From: Pseudomonadota bacterium
GTDB taxonomy: Bacteria > Pseudomonadota > Alphaproteobacteria > Rhizobiales > Devosiaceae
Reading direction: 5' to 3'
DNA: 15,339 bases
NCBI GenBank assembly: GCA_023431205.1
Contig: JAEYXQ010000110.1
Coordinates: forward strand, 1 to 15,339
The translations under genes and the position numbers were made by a program. The notes beneath the pieces are model-generated. The model saw nothing but the letters and a program-made list of their open reading frames with translations. It made no database searches and was not told the origin of the DNA. Positions 7,377 to 14,489 of this stretch are shown one piece after another. Within the stretch, counting starts at the first letter, position 1. The number at the start of each line of letters is the position of its first letter.

Positions 7377-8452
7377 GGCGCTGCCTCCGGCGCGGGCTGG
7401 TTGGCGTAGTAGCGGCTGACGGCGAGCGCCTGGGTCTCGGTGAGGCCGCGCACCGCATGCGCCATCAGCGAGCCCTGGGCCGTGACGTCGCGATGGCCGG
7501 GGCGGCGCCAGAGGTCGAGCTGGGTCGCCATGTAGCGGGCGGACTGTGCCTGGAGTCGCGGCGTCTGCGGGTTGGCGCCGGTGTGGCAGCTGTCGCAGGC
7601 CGGCACGCGCTGCTCCGGAAGGCCGACGGTAGCGATGCTGCGGCCGAGCGCGAGGTCCTCGGCGGGAAAGCCGGTCTGCGGCTGCGGCGGGGGCAGGGCG
7701 GCGTAGTAGCCGGCGAGCCGCTGCAGTTCCTGGTCGCTCATCTGGTGGGCCAGCGGCTCCATGATGCCGCTGGCGCGCAGCTCCGAGCGGTACTCGTCGA
7801 GGCTGCGGGCGAGATAGGGTTCGGCGAGGCCGTCGAGGTCGGGCACCAGATTGCTGACAGGGCCGCTCCCCTCGTCGCCATGGCAGCGGCCGCAGTTGGT
7901 AAGGGCCGTGGCCTCGTTGCCCGTAGCGTAGCTGCCGGGTCCTTCGGCGTGGAGGCGCTGGAGGAAGGCGACGACGGACCAGACCTCGTCGGTGCGCCCC
8001 TCTGCCGGCCAGGCCGGCATGCCGGTGTATTTGAGGCCATTGTAGACGATCCAGAAGATCTCGTTGGCGCTGTAGTCGTGGAAGGCGCCGGTGAGGTCCG
8101 GCGGCTGCGGCAGCATGTTCTGGTAGACCGGATTGATCTGCCCGCCCGGCAGGCCATGGCACCCGGTGCAGGCGCCGCGGAAATGCTCCTGCCCGAGCAG
8201 GTAAAGGTCCGGGTCGTCGAGGTCGGGGATGGGGATGCTGCCGGCGGCGACGGAGATCGAGCGGTCGCGCAGGATGGTGATCAGGAAGTTGGTGACCGAC
8301 CAATGGTCGCGCGAGGCGCCGATATTGTAGATGCCCGAGAGGATGAAGGCGCCGCCGCTGATCGCCATCGCGCCCAGCACGAACAGTGCGGCGATGCCAA
8401 GTCGCTGTGCCCGGCTGAGCGGGTGGTCGACACCCAATCCGGGCTCAGGCAT
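7373..8452 (-). CDS. Membrane-anchored triheme c-type cytochrome
   Basis: A 359-residue periplasmic electron carrier with one N-terminal helix (about 17-42) acting as anchor or uncleaved signal, and three CxxCH heme sites: CTGCH 95-99, CGRCH 187-191 and CDSCH 286-290. TGMPAW at 143-148 supplies a probable axial Met for heme 1. The first third resembles class I cytochrome c and the later two resemble the diheme cytochrome c4-like pattern. It lies between the assembly protein and subunit II, so its likely job is to relay electrons to the caa3 oxidase. Start choice: the ATG at 8452 follows CGGAG six bases away and overlaps the end of ctaG by eight bases; longer in-frame starts would run deep into that gene. 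Confidence 0.92.
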   Translation of the reverse strand: MPEPGLGVDHPLSRAQRLGIAALFVLGAMAISGGAFILSGIYNIGASRDHWSVTNFLITILRDRSISVAAGSIPIPDLDDPDLYLLGQEHFRGACTGCHGLPGGQINPVYQNMLPQPPDLTGAFHDYSANEIFWIVYNGLKYTGMPAWPAEGRTDEVWSVVAFLQRLHAEGPGSYATGNEATALTNCGRCHGDEGSGPVSNLVPDLDGLAEPYLARSLDEYRSELRASGIMEPLAHQMSDQELQRLAGYYAALPPPQPQTGFPAEDLALGRSIATVGLPEQRVPACDSCHTGANPQTPRLQAQSARYMATQLDLWRRPGHRDVTAQGSLMAHAVRGLTETQALAVSRYYANQPAPEAAP

Positions 8453-9014
8453 GGCGCTCCGTTTCGGCCTCGATGCCGAGGAACCAGCGCGAAGCCAGCG
8501 TGACGCCCGCCAGCACATAGCTCGCAGGGCAGGCGATCAGCATCATCAGCCCGGCCAGGTGCTGGTCGGCCAGGGCCGAGCCATGCATGGCGTGGTGCAT
8601 GCCGGTGAAGTCGTAGACCGTGTCAGGCGCGAAGACGAGCAGGGCACCAAGGAGGCAGAAGAGCTTGCCGGTGACCAGCAGCGCAAAGATGGCGCGCCAG
8701 CTCGCATCGCGCGGCATGGTGGCGATCGACAGCCAGAACCAGGCGGCACTGGCGACAAGACTGAGATGCATCAGCGCCATCAGCAGCGGGCTCGACATGG
8801 CACCGGGCAGCACGCCGGGGCTGTGCCAGCCCCACAGGAGGATGATCTGCACGGCCGTGGCGGCCGGCCAGCTTCGCCACAGGCGAGCGGGCAACAGCCG
8901 GGCGGTGTTCTCTAAGTTGGGCAGGACGAAGAAGACCAGGATGGGCACGGCCACGTTCATCAGCACGATGTGCTGCAGCATATGGCTGCTGAGATGTCCC
9001 CAACTCTCCGGCAA
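8445..9014 (-). CDS. ctaG: Cytochrome c oxidase assembly protein, caa3 CtaG family (TTG start)
   Basis: A 189-residue integral membrane protein of the Bacillus-type caa3 CtaG family (PF09678), thought to deliver copper to the oxidase; it is unrelated to Cox11. Family-like segments are HMLQHIVLMNVAVPILVF near the N-terminus, the LMHLSLVASAAWFW helix, and ADQHLAGLMML near residue 145, with His pairs that could bind copper. Many family members are about 250-300 residues, so this is a short version lacking N-terminal helices. The start is TTG at 9014. It is chosen because a strong GGAGGT lies six bases upstream, whereas the first internal ATG (codon 12) lacks one. It is the first gene of the oxidase operon. 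Confidence 0.82.
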   Translation of the reverse strand: MPESWGHLSSHMLQHIVLMNVAVPILVFFVLPNLENTARLLPARLWRSWPAATAVQIILLWGWHSPGVLPGAMSSPLLMALMHLSLVASAAWFWLSIATMPRDASWRAIFALLVTGKLFCLLGALLVFAPDTVYDFTGMHHAMHGSALADQHLAGLMMLIACPASYVLAGVTLASRWFLGIEAETERHA

Positions 9015-9092
9015 CGCCCCACCTCCGGCCTGTTGTTGCCGAAAGCGCCAAAGGGCGGGTTTCGTTCCCCGCCCTGTCCGGAAATCTTGCGG
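9015..9092 (-). promoter_or_regulatory. Intergenic region with a weak EcfG-like promoter before ctaG
   Basis: On the minus strand GGAAC (9068-9064) is followed after 16 bases by CGCT (9047-9044), one base off the EcfG consensus CGTT. Transcription would start near 9037, before the GGAGGT ribosome-binding site at 9026-9021. The GGAAC overlaps the loop and one arm of the hairpin at 9052-9075, so promoter and terminator readings compete for the same bases. No better promoter was seen. Confidence 0.3.
9052..9075 (-). terminator. Hairpin after the dehydrogenase-PEBP gene
   Basis: AGGGCGGG (9052-9059) pairs perfectly with CCCGCCCT (9068-9075) around an eight-base loop. It lies 17 bases beyond the stop of the gene at 9093-10898 in its direction of transcription. 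Only a short TTT follows, so it may be a weak or leaky intrinsic terminator that lets some transcription reach ctaG. Confidence 0.55.
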
Positions 9093-10898
9093 TCAGTTCA
9101 CCGGCTGTTCGGGACCGGGGCGCGCGTAGAGGCCGACCACCTCGCCCTTGGCGAGGACGTGACCTTCCATGGCGGCGATGACATCCTCGCGCCTGGCGCC
9201 AGGTTCGATCGGCAGTTCGGCAAGGTCGAGCGCAAAGACCTGGAAGTGGTAGTGGTGCGCCGGATCGCCGAGCGGCGGACGCGGGCCCATATAGCCGATC
9301 TGGCCACGGCTGTTGACGCCCTGCCTGGCGCCTTTCGGCTCCTGCAGCACCGGATCGGTGCCAAGACCCTCGCGAATGCCGGTGGCGGTGCCGGGCACGT
9401 CGAACAGCACCCAGTGGACGAACGGCTTGGGCTCGGCGGCATCCGGATCATCGACGATGACGACGAAGGACTGCGTGCCCTCCGGCGCGTCCCCCCATTC
9501 GAGCGGCGGCGAAGCGTTGTGGCCTTCGGCGGCATGCTTGAGCGGGATCGTGCCATCCGGCTCGAAGCTCGGGGAGCCGATGTCGAGGCTCTCTTCGGCT
9601 TCGACCAGCTCGATGGCGATGTCAGAGGGTGCTGGCTTTTCCGTCACGTCGGGCGGCGAGGCCGGCATGCTGGCTTCGTCGCCCTCGGCCTGCTCATGGC
9701 TGATGCGATAGAGGATGCCGTTGAAGTCGTCGGCGACCAGCAAGGCACCGTCCTCGGTCTGGGTGATGCCGGCGAGGCGCGCCAGGAAGCCGTAGCCGCC
9801 GCCCTCGTTCTCGATCAGGAAGCCCTCGGCGAAGTGATCCCAGCTCGCCGGCTCTCCGTCCTCGAAATCGACGCGGGTCACCTCGTAGCCGCTCGGCGGG
9901 CGGCGGTTCCACGAGCCGCGCATGGCGATGAAGGCGTCGCCGCGATACTCTTCAGGGAAGGCGGTGCCGGTGTAAAAGGTCATCTGCATCGGCGCGGCAT
10001 GGGCCGTGTAGCCGAGAAGGGGCTCCTCGCTCTGCTCCGCCCACTGCTCCAGCGTGATGCCCTCGGGCGGGTTGTCCTGCGGGTTGAAGTTGGAGAAGTC
10101 GTATACATAGGGCCAGCCATACTTCTTGCCCTGCTCGACGAGGTTGAACTCTTCCTGCTGCTCCTCGTCGCCGAGCCAGTCGGTTCCGTGGTCGGCGCCA
10201 TAGAGGCGGCCGCTGGCAGGTTCCCAGCCAAAGCCGATGGTGTTGCGCAGGCCGCTGGCAAAGATGGTGCGGCCGGTGCCGTCGAGATTGGCGCGCACGA
10301 TCGTGGCGTGCTCGGGGTTGGTCTCGGCGCAGGCGTTGCAGGTGGAGCCGACGGTTATGTAGAGCTTGCCATCCGGGCCGATGGCGAGGGTGCGGTTGGG
10401 ATGCTGGCCGCCGTCGGGCAGGTCGTCGATGATCATGTTCAGCTCGCCGAAGCTGCCGTCCTCGGCGACGGGGGCCCTGTAGACCTCGTTGACGGTGACG
10501 AGGTAGGCCGTGTCCTCGTGGAAGGCGAGGCCGTGCATGCCGGGGCGGGCGGCCACGACCGTGAAGCCGTCATACTTGCCGTCCCCATCCGCGTCGTCGA
10601 GCCGGATCACGTCGGCCTCGGTGCGGCGGGTGGCATAGACGTGTCCGCCATGGGTCGCCAGCATTCGGGTGTTGCCGAGATCCCGTCCCACCACCTCTAC
10701 GGTGAAGCCTTCCGGGACGCTGATCAGCCCGGCCAGCTCCGCGTCGTCCGAGACGGCGATCGGCTCGGGCTCGAGGACCGTCCCTTCGATGGTGACGTCG
10801 GAATACTGGCCCACGGTTCCTTGCGGCTGGGCCAGGGCAGGGGCAGCGGCAACGAGGGCGGCGAGGGAGAGCAGTGCGTAAGCGGGGGAGCGCAGCAT
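9093..10898 (-). CDS. Secreted sorbosone/glucose dehydrogenase-type beta-propeller fused to a PEBP domain
   Basis: A 601-residue exported protein. A Sec signal peptide (about 1-24, cleaving near ALA-Q) precedes a beta-propeller of the PQQ-dependent glucose/sorbosone dehydrogenase family (about 45-400). Recognisable parts are GGQHPNRTLAIGPDGKLYI, with the His expected to act as catalytic base, then GLRNTIGFGWEP and NLVEQGKKYGWP. An acidic, proline-rich linker follows (about 400-425), then a complete YbhB/YbcL-type PEBP domain (426-601) with DDPDA, FVHWVLFDVP, GYMGPRPPLGD and HHYHFQVFALD. It likely oxidises a periplasmic sugar or polyol and passes electrons to the respiratory chain; substrate and cofactor are inferred from the family. 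The ATG at 10898 follows GAGGA and is preferred because it starts the signal peptide. It lies downstream of an EcfG-like site. Confidence 0.88.
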   Translation of the reverse strand: MLRSPAYALLSLAALVAAAPALAQPQGTVGQYSDVTIEGTVLEPEPIAVSDDAELAGLISVPEGFTVEVVGRDLGNTRMLATHGGHVYATRRTEADVIRLDDADGDGKYDGFTVVAARPGMHGLAFHEDTAYLVTVNEVYRAPVAEDGSFGELNMIIDDLPDGGQHPNRTLAIGPDGKLYITVGSTCNACAETNPEHATIVRANLDGTGRTIFASGLRNTIGFGWEPASGRLYGADHGTDWLGDEEQQEEFNLVEQGKKYGWPYVYDFSNFNPQDNPPEGITLEQWAEQSEEPLLGYTAHAAPMQMTFYTGTAFPEEYRGDAFIAMRGSWNRRPPSGYEVTRVDFEDGEPASWDHFAEGFLIENEGGGYGFLARLAGITQTEDGALLVADDFNGILYRISHEQAEGDEASMPASPPDVTEKPAPSDIAIELVEAEESLDIGSPSFEPDGTIPLKHAAEGHNASPPLEWGDAPEGTQSFVVIVDDPDAAEPKPFVHWVLFDVPGTATGIREGLGTDPVLQEPKGARQGVNSRGQIGYMGPRPPLGDPAHHYHFQVFALDLAELPIEPGARREDVIAAMEGHVLAKGEVVGLYARPGPEQPVN

Positions 10899-10930
10899 CG
10901 AAGTCCTCGTGGCAGTGGTGGTGCCGGCCA

Positions 10931-10955
10931 AACTCGGGGACTGCCGCGATGTTCC
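10931..10955 (-). promoter_or_regulatory. EcfG-like promoter before the dehydrogenase-PEBP gene
   Basis: On the minus strand GGAAC (10955-10951) is followed after 16 bases by AGTT (10934-10931), one mismatch from CGTT. It begins five bases after the stop of the upstream kinase-like gene. It would place the transcript start near 10923, about 25 bases before the ATG at 10898. The position fits the only gap upstream of this gene. Confidence 0.5.
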
Positions 10956-10959
10956 ACGT

Positions 10960-12690
10960 CTAGTCGACGTTAACCCCCAGCAGCCGGGCGGCCTTGCCGG
11001 CATAGCCATCGAGCAGCGCGGCGATGCGCTGGTGGTCCTCACCGTCGGCGCGCGCCAGGGCGTCGGTCCAGAGGCCGAGTTGGAAGGCGAGGTAACAGGG
11101 AAGCAGCAATCGCACGAGCTGGTGGTCGACCGCGTAGCCGGCCGAGGTGCCGACGACGTGCAGCAGGCGAGAAAGGTCTTCCCGCGCAAGGTCGAACTCC
11201 GCCATGAGCCCGGCGACGTCCCAGGCGATGTCCTGACAGCCGATCAGGTCGTGTCCGGTGGCATGGTCCAGCGCGTCGGTCTTGACGAAGCTGCCGTTGC
11301 CAGGGTGCAACCACTCCCACCGCTGCAGGCGGTTGTCGGTGAACACCGGGCGGACCGGGTGCTCTTGTTCGGCGAGGGGCTGCAGGTGGGTGCGGATGGC
11401 GTGCTGTGCCGCCGTGCCCAGGCGCTCGCCGAGATTGATCGCAGCCATGTCGGCGAGTTGCGCCAGCGAAGCGCCGCCGGTGGCTGCAGGGAGCAGGCGA
11501 GCGCGGGCACCGAGGTAGGCGCCGGCCTGCTCGAGGAACCGAGAGCGGTTAAAATCGACGTCCTGAACATTTGGCCCTTCGACCCAGCGCTGCAACAGAA
11601 AGCCGTGCGCCAGCCCGACCGGCTCCGGCACGTGGCCGTGACGGAAGAGGGCGAGCGCCTGCTCCAGCTTGCGGTTGCCGCTCGGTCCCACACCGGCGAA
11701 CTTCACCAGGTAACGCTTGCCGCCGGCCTGGGCGAGGAACTTCAGTTTCTCCATCTGCCGGTCCGCCGGCGCCGTGGCGTCCGAAGCCTGACGCCAGCCG
11801 CCGCCGGAAATTTCCTGCAGCGGCGCATCCAGGGAGCCGATCAGGTGCGGCAGCCAGCGCGACAGGTGTTCCGCCAGGTGCTGACCCGAAAAGCCGGCGA
11901 CATGCCGCGAGGCGGCGCGCCAGCGCGTGAGTTGCCCCGCGCTGGCCTGGTCGCCCGGTTCACCCGCATGGCTGGGAAAGAAGTGGATGCGGTCGCGGTC
12001 CACGCCATTGCGTTCGAGCCAGTCCGCGACCCCGCCGAAGGAACTGCCGGATTTGCCCGGTCCCTCGTCGACGATGGCGTATGGCCCGGTGGCAGCGAGG
12101 ATGGCCCGGGCGAGGGGCTCTGCCGGTACGATCCGCCGATCGAAGGGATGGTCGACCGGCCGCAGCGTGAAGAAACGCTCGGCGCCGAGCCCCGCCGCCA
12201 CCAGCGCGGCCAGGCCGGTGCCGATGCTCCTCAGGCCGATGACGCAGGTGTCGGGGCCGAGCCCCGAGCGGAGCGCGGCATCGAGATAGCCTTCGGGATA
12301 CAGCGCGTAGTGGAGATAGCCTTCGCCTTCCCGAAGCCGCAGGGGTGTACTGACGGCGAGGTGGGCGAGGTGGTCCTCCCATGCTGACGGGAGCGGCTGC
12401 CCGGGTTGGAAATGGTTGCGCCACGAAGTTGCGATCTGTCGCGCCAGCAGCAGCAACAGGTGCTTGCCAGCCCTCTCGCCATCGCCGTCGACGTCGATCC
12501 CGCCCGCTGCCGCCATCTCGTGGTCGGCAATGGCCTGCACCAGTTCGGCGGCGGTTATGAAGGCCCCGATAAGCCGGGAATGGGCCGACAATCCGTGGGG
12601 TTCGGCGAGATAGGCCGCGAGGTCACGCCGGAGGCCCGCCACCACCTCGGCCGGTGGCGCGACATGCTCGCTGTCTCCGTAGACGATCAT
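10960..12690 (-). CDS. Unrecognised two-domain protein: PRTase-like segment plus APH-like kinase segment
   Basis: A 576-residue, apparently cytosolic protein I cannot assign to a named family. The middle (about 145-245) contains YAIVDEGPGKSGSSFGG, which resembles a phosphoribosyltransferase PRPP loop, preceded by a small-residue helix (IGTGLAALVAAGLGA) and followed by FFPSHAGEPG. The C-terminal half (about 315-500) reads like an aminoglycoside/choline-kinase fold: a VKF strand with Lys330, a hinge-like LLQRWVEG, then HPGN (462-465) and IGCQDIAWDVAG (483-494) where that family has its catalytic and metal-binding loops. The ATG at 12690 has an excellent GAGGAGG four bases upstream. It is divergent from the inositol phosphate synthase operon with 85 bases between, which hints at a shared pathway such as phosphorylating or ribosylating a sugar or inositol. 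Domain calls come from motif resemblance only. Confidence 0.75.
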   Translation of the reverse strand: MIVYGDSEHVAPPAEVVAGLRRDLAAYLAEPHGLSAHSRLIGAFITAAELVQAIADHEMAAAGGIDVDGDGERAGKHLLLLLARQIATSWRNHFQPGQPLPSAWEDHLAHLAVSTPLRLREGEGYLHYALYPEGYLDAALRSGLGPDTCVIGLRSIGTGLAALVAAGLGAERFFTLRPVDHPFDRRIVPAEPLARAILAATGPYAIVDEGPGKSGSSFGGVADWLERNGVDRDRIHFFPSHAGEPGDQASAGQLTRWRAASRHVAGFSGQHLAEHLSRWLPHLIGSLDAPLQEISGGGWRQASDATAPADRQMEKLKFLAQAGGKRYLVKFAGVGPSGNRKLEQALALFRHGHVPEPVGLAHGFLLQRWVEGPNVQDVDFNRSRFLEQAGAYLGARARLLPAATGGASLAQLADMAAINLGERLGTAAQHAIRTHLQPLAEQEHPVRPVFTDNRLQRWEWLHPGNGSFVKTDALDHATGHDLIGCQDIAWDVAGLMAEFDLAREDLSRLLHVVGTSAGYAVDHQLVRLLLPCYLAFQLGLWTDALARADGEDHQRIAALLDGYAGKAARLLGVNVD

Positions 12691-12708
12691 CCGGCCTCCT
12701 CGAGCAAC

Positions 12709-12725
12709 CTTTGTTAGGAACAAAG
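12709..12725. promoter_or_regulatory. 17-base perfect inverted repeat between divergent genes
   Basis: CTTTGTT-AGG-AACAAAG has seven-base perfect arms around a three-base centre. It sits between the kinase-like gene (start 12690) and the inositol synthase gene (start 12776). Its right arm contains the GGAAC -35 element of the stress promoter. It could be an operator for a dimeric regulator acting on both genes, or an accident of the promoter sequence. Confidence 0.45.
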
Positions 12726-12741
12726 CTCCGGGGGGGTCGTT
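12717..12741 (+). promoter_or_regulatory. EcfG-type (general stress response) promoter before the inositol operon
   Basis: GGAAC (12717-12721), a 16-base spacer and CGTT (12738-12741) exactly match the EcfG consensus. Transcription would start near 12748, giving a leader of about 28 bases with the ribosome-binding site GGGAG at 12763-12767. This predicts induction of the whole downstream operon through the PhyR-NepR-EcfG stress cascade. Confidence 0.75.
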
Positions 12742-12775
12742 GCTTCACCGATGTTAATTGGTGGGAGCGGGACGC

Positions 12776-13882
12776 ATGGGCGCCAAGAAGGTCAGGGTCG
12801 GCATCGTCGGCGTGGGAAATTGCGCGTCTTCCCTGGTCCAGGGCATCACATATTACCGGGATGCCGACGGCAACGAGCCGGTGCCGGGATTAATGCATGT
12901 TAATCTCGGCGGCTATCATGTGAGCGATATCGAGGTCGCCAGTGCCTTCGACGTGGCCGACACCAAGGTGGGCCGCGACGTCGCCGAGGCGATCTACGCA
13001 GCCCCGAACAATACCCACCGCTTTGCCGATGTTGCGCCGACCGGCGTCACGGTGCAGCGCGGACGCACGCTGGACGGTGTCGGACGCTACCTCCGCGCGG
13101 TGGTGGACGAGTCGGAAGAGCCGGAAGTGGATGTGGCCGAGGAGCTGCGCCGCAGCGGCACCGACGTGCTGGTGTCCTACCTGCCGGTGGGCTCGGAAGA
13201 GGCGACCAAGTTCTACGCCGAGCAGGCGCTTAAGGCCGGCGTCGGCTTCGTCAACTGCATCCCGTCCTTCATCGCGTCCCGGCCGGAATGGGAAAAGCGC
13301 TTCGCCGATGCCGGCGTGCCGATCGTGGGCGACGACATCAAGAGCCAGGTCGGTGCGACCATCGTCCACCGCATGCTGGCCAATCTGTTCCGCGACCGCG
13401 GGGTCAAGATCGACCGCACCTACCAGCTCAATTTCGGCGGCAACACCGACTTCCTCAACATGCTGGAGCGCGAGCGGCTCGAATCCAAGAAGATTTCCAA
13501 GACCCAGGCGGTCACCAGCCAGTTCGACGTGCCGCTGGCGGCCGACGATGTGCATGTTGGCCCGAGCGACCACGTGCCGTGGCTGACCGACCGCAAGTGG
13601 GCCTATATCCGGGTGGAAGGCACCACCTTCGGCGGCGTGCCGTTGAATGCCGAACTGAAGCTGGAAGTGTGGGACTCGCCCAATTCGGCAGGGGTGGTGA
13701 TCGACGCCGTGCGCTGCGCCAAGCTGGCGCTGGACCGCGGCATCGGCGGGGCGCTGACCGGCCCGTCGAGCTACTTCATGAAGTCGCCGCCGAAGCAGTT
13801 CACCGATGACGAGGCGCGGCGCCGCACCGAGGATTTCATCGCCGGTGTCGACGAGCCGGTGCTCGGGGCCGCGGCCGAGTGA
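12776..13882 (+). CDS. ino1: myo-Inositol-1-phosphate synthase, actinobacterial type
   Basis: This enzyme converts D-glucose 6-phosphate to 1D-myo-inositol 3-phosphate with tightly bound NAD, the entry to all inositol compounds. The 368-residue protein opens with the NAD-binding GVGNCASSLVQG (residues 12-23). It also carries NNTHRFADVAPTGVTVQRG, SYLPVGSEEATKFYAEQA, VGDDIKSQVGAT, the catalytic-region stretch ERERLESKKISKTQAVTS, and LEVWDSPNSAGVVIDAVR. From memory these segments are nearly the same as in Mycobacterium Ino1, and the length fits that short class rather than the roughly 500-residue eukaryotic form. ATG 12776 is preferred over TTG 12758 because GGGAG lies eight bases before it. It is first in the operon, under an EcfG-type promoter, and overlaps the next gene by four bases. 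Confidence 0.95.
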   Translation: MGAKKVRVGIVGVGNCASSLVQGITYYRDADGNEPVPGLMHVNLGGYHVSDIEVASAFDVADTKVGRDVAEAIYAAPNNTHRFADVAPTGVTVQRGRTLDGVGRYLRAVVDESEEPEVDVAEELRRSGTDVLVSYLPVGSEEATKFYAEQALKAGVGFVNCIPSFIASRPEWEKRFADAGVPIVGDDIKSQVGATIVHRMLANLFRDRGVKIDRTYQLNFGGNTDFLNMLERERLESKKISKTQAVTSQFDVPLAADDVHVGPSDHVPWLTDRKWAYIRVEGTTFGGVPLNAELKLEVWDSPNSAGVVIDAVRCAKLALDRGIGGALTGPSSYFMKSPPKQFTDDEARRRTEDFIAGVDEPVLGAAAE

Positions 13883-14478
13883 CGACCACGTTTTACCTCG
13901 TGCGCCATGCCGCGCATGACAATGTCGGCGGCTTTCTGGCCGGGCGTACGCCGGGCATTCGTCTTGGCACGGATGGACGCGCGCAGGCGGAGCGCCTCGG
14001 CCAGCGCATGCGGCGGGAGCAGTTCGACGCCATTCACACCAGCCCGCGCGAGCGGACGCAGGAGACGGCACAGGCGATCGTTGCGGCGCGGGAGCCGATG
14101 CCGGTGCACACTGCGCCCGAACTCGACGAGGTCGACTTCGGCGAATGGTCCGGCGGCACCTGGGAGGTGCTGAACCAGGACCAGCGCTGGCGAAACTGGA
14201 ACAGCGTGCGTTCATTGGCGCGGACACCGGGTGGGGAATCCATGCTCGACGTGCAGTGGCGCGTGCTCGGGCTGATGGAGCGGCTGATGGGAGAGCACCC
14301 GGACGGTGGGGTGGTGCTGGTCAGCCATGCCGACGTCATCAAGTCGGCGGTGAGCTACGTGGTGGGGCTGCCGATTGATGCCTGGCCGCGGCTCGAAGTC
14401 AGTCCCGCCTCGATTACCACCGTGGTGCTCGGCGACTGGGGCGGTAAGCTCATTACCCTCAACGAGGTCATCGATTAG
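13879..14478 (+). CDS. Histidine phosphatase family protein (phosphoglycerate mutase-like, GTG start)
   Basis: A 199-residue cytosolic phosphatase of the branch that forms a phosphohistidine intermediate. The core residues are present: Arg9-His10 in LVRHA (RHA instead of the common RHG), Arg59 in TSPRERTQETA, Glu84 before DFGEWSG, and His150 in VLVSHADV. The GTG start overlaps the inositol synthase stop as GTGA, so the two are translationally coupled. The context makes inositol phosphate, or a phosphorylated product of the same pathway, the most natural substrate, replacing the usual IMPase-type SuhB enzyme. That is an inference; the family accepts many substrates. Confidence 0.88.
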   Translation: MTTTFYLVRHAAHDNVGGFLAGRTPGIRLGTDGRAQAERLGQRMRREQFDAIHTSPRERTQETAQAIVAAREPMPVHTAPELDEVDFGEWSGGTWEVLNQDQRWRNWNSVRSLARTPGGESMLDVQWRVLGLMERLMGEHPDGGVVLVSHADVIKSAVSYVVGLPIDAWPRLEVSPASITTVVLGDWGGKLITLNEVID

Positions 14479-14489
14479 GAGAACGGCAA

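Noticed and set aside
6339..7409. 356-codon open frame on the plus strand, rich in Gly and Ala
   Set aside because: It is a shadow of the caa3 subunit II gene, whose CuA and heme motifs are intact on the minus strand.
6385..7458. N-terminal extension of the fused subunit I reading frame (about 350 extra residues)
   Set aside because: The upstream part is a shadow of subunit II, Arg/Pro-rich without domains. The real start is the ATG at 6384, which shares a base with the coxB stop.
8970..10973. 667-codon open frame on the plus strand
   Set aside because: It is antisense to the dehydrogenase-PEBP gene, which has a signal peptide and two recognisable domains.
12890..14227. 445-codon open frame on the minus strand
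   Set aside because: It lies opposite the inositol synthase and phosphatase genes, spans their boundary, and shows no recognisable domain.
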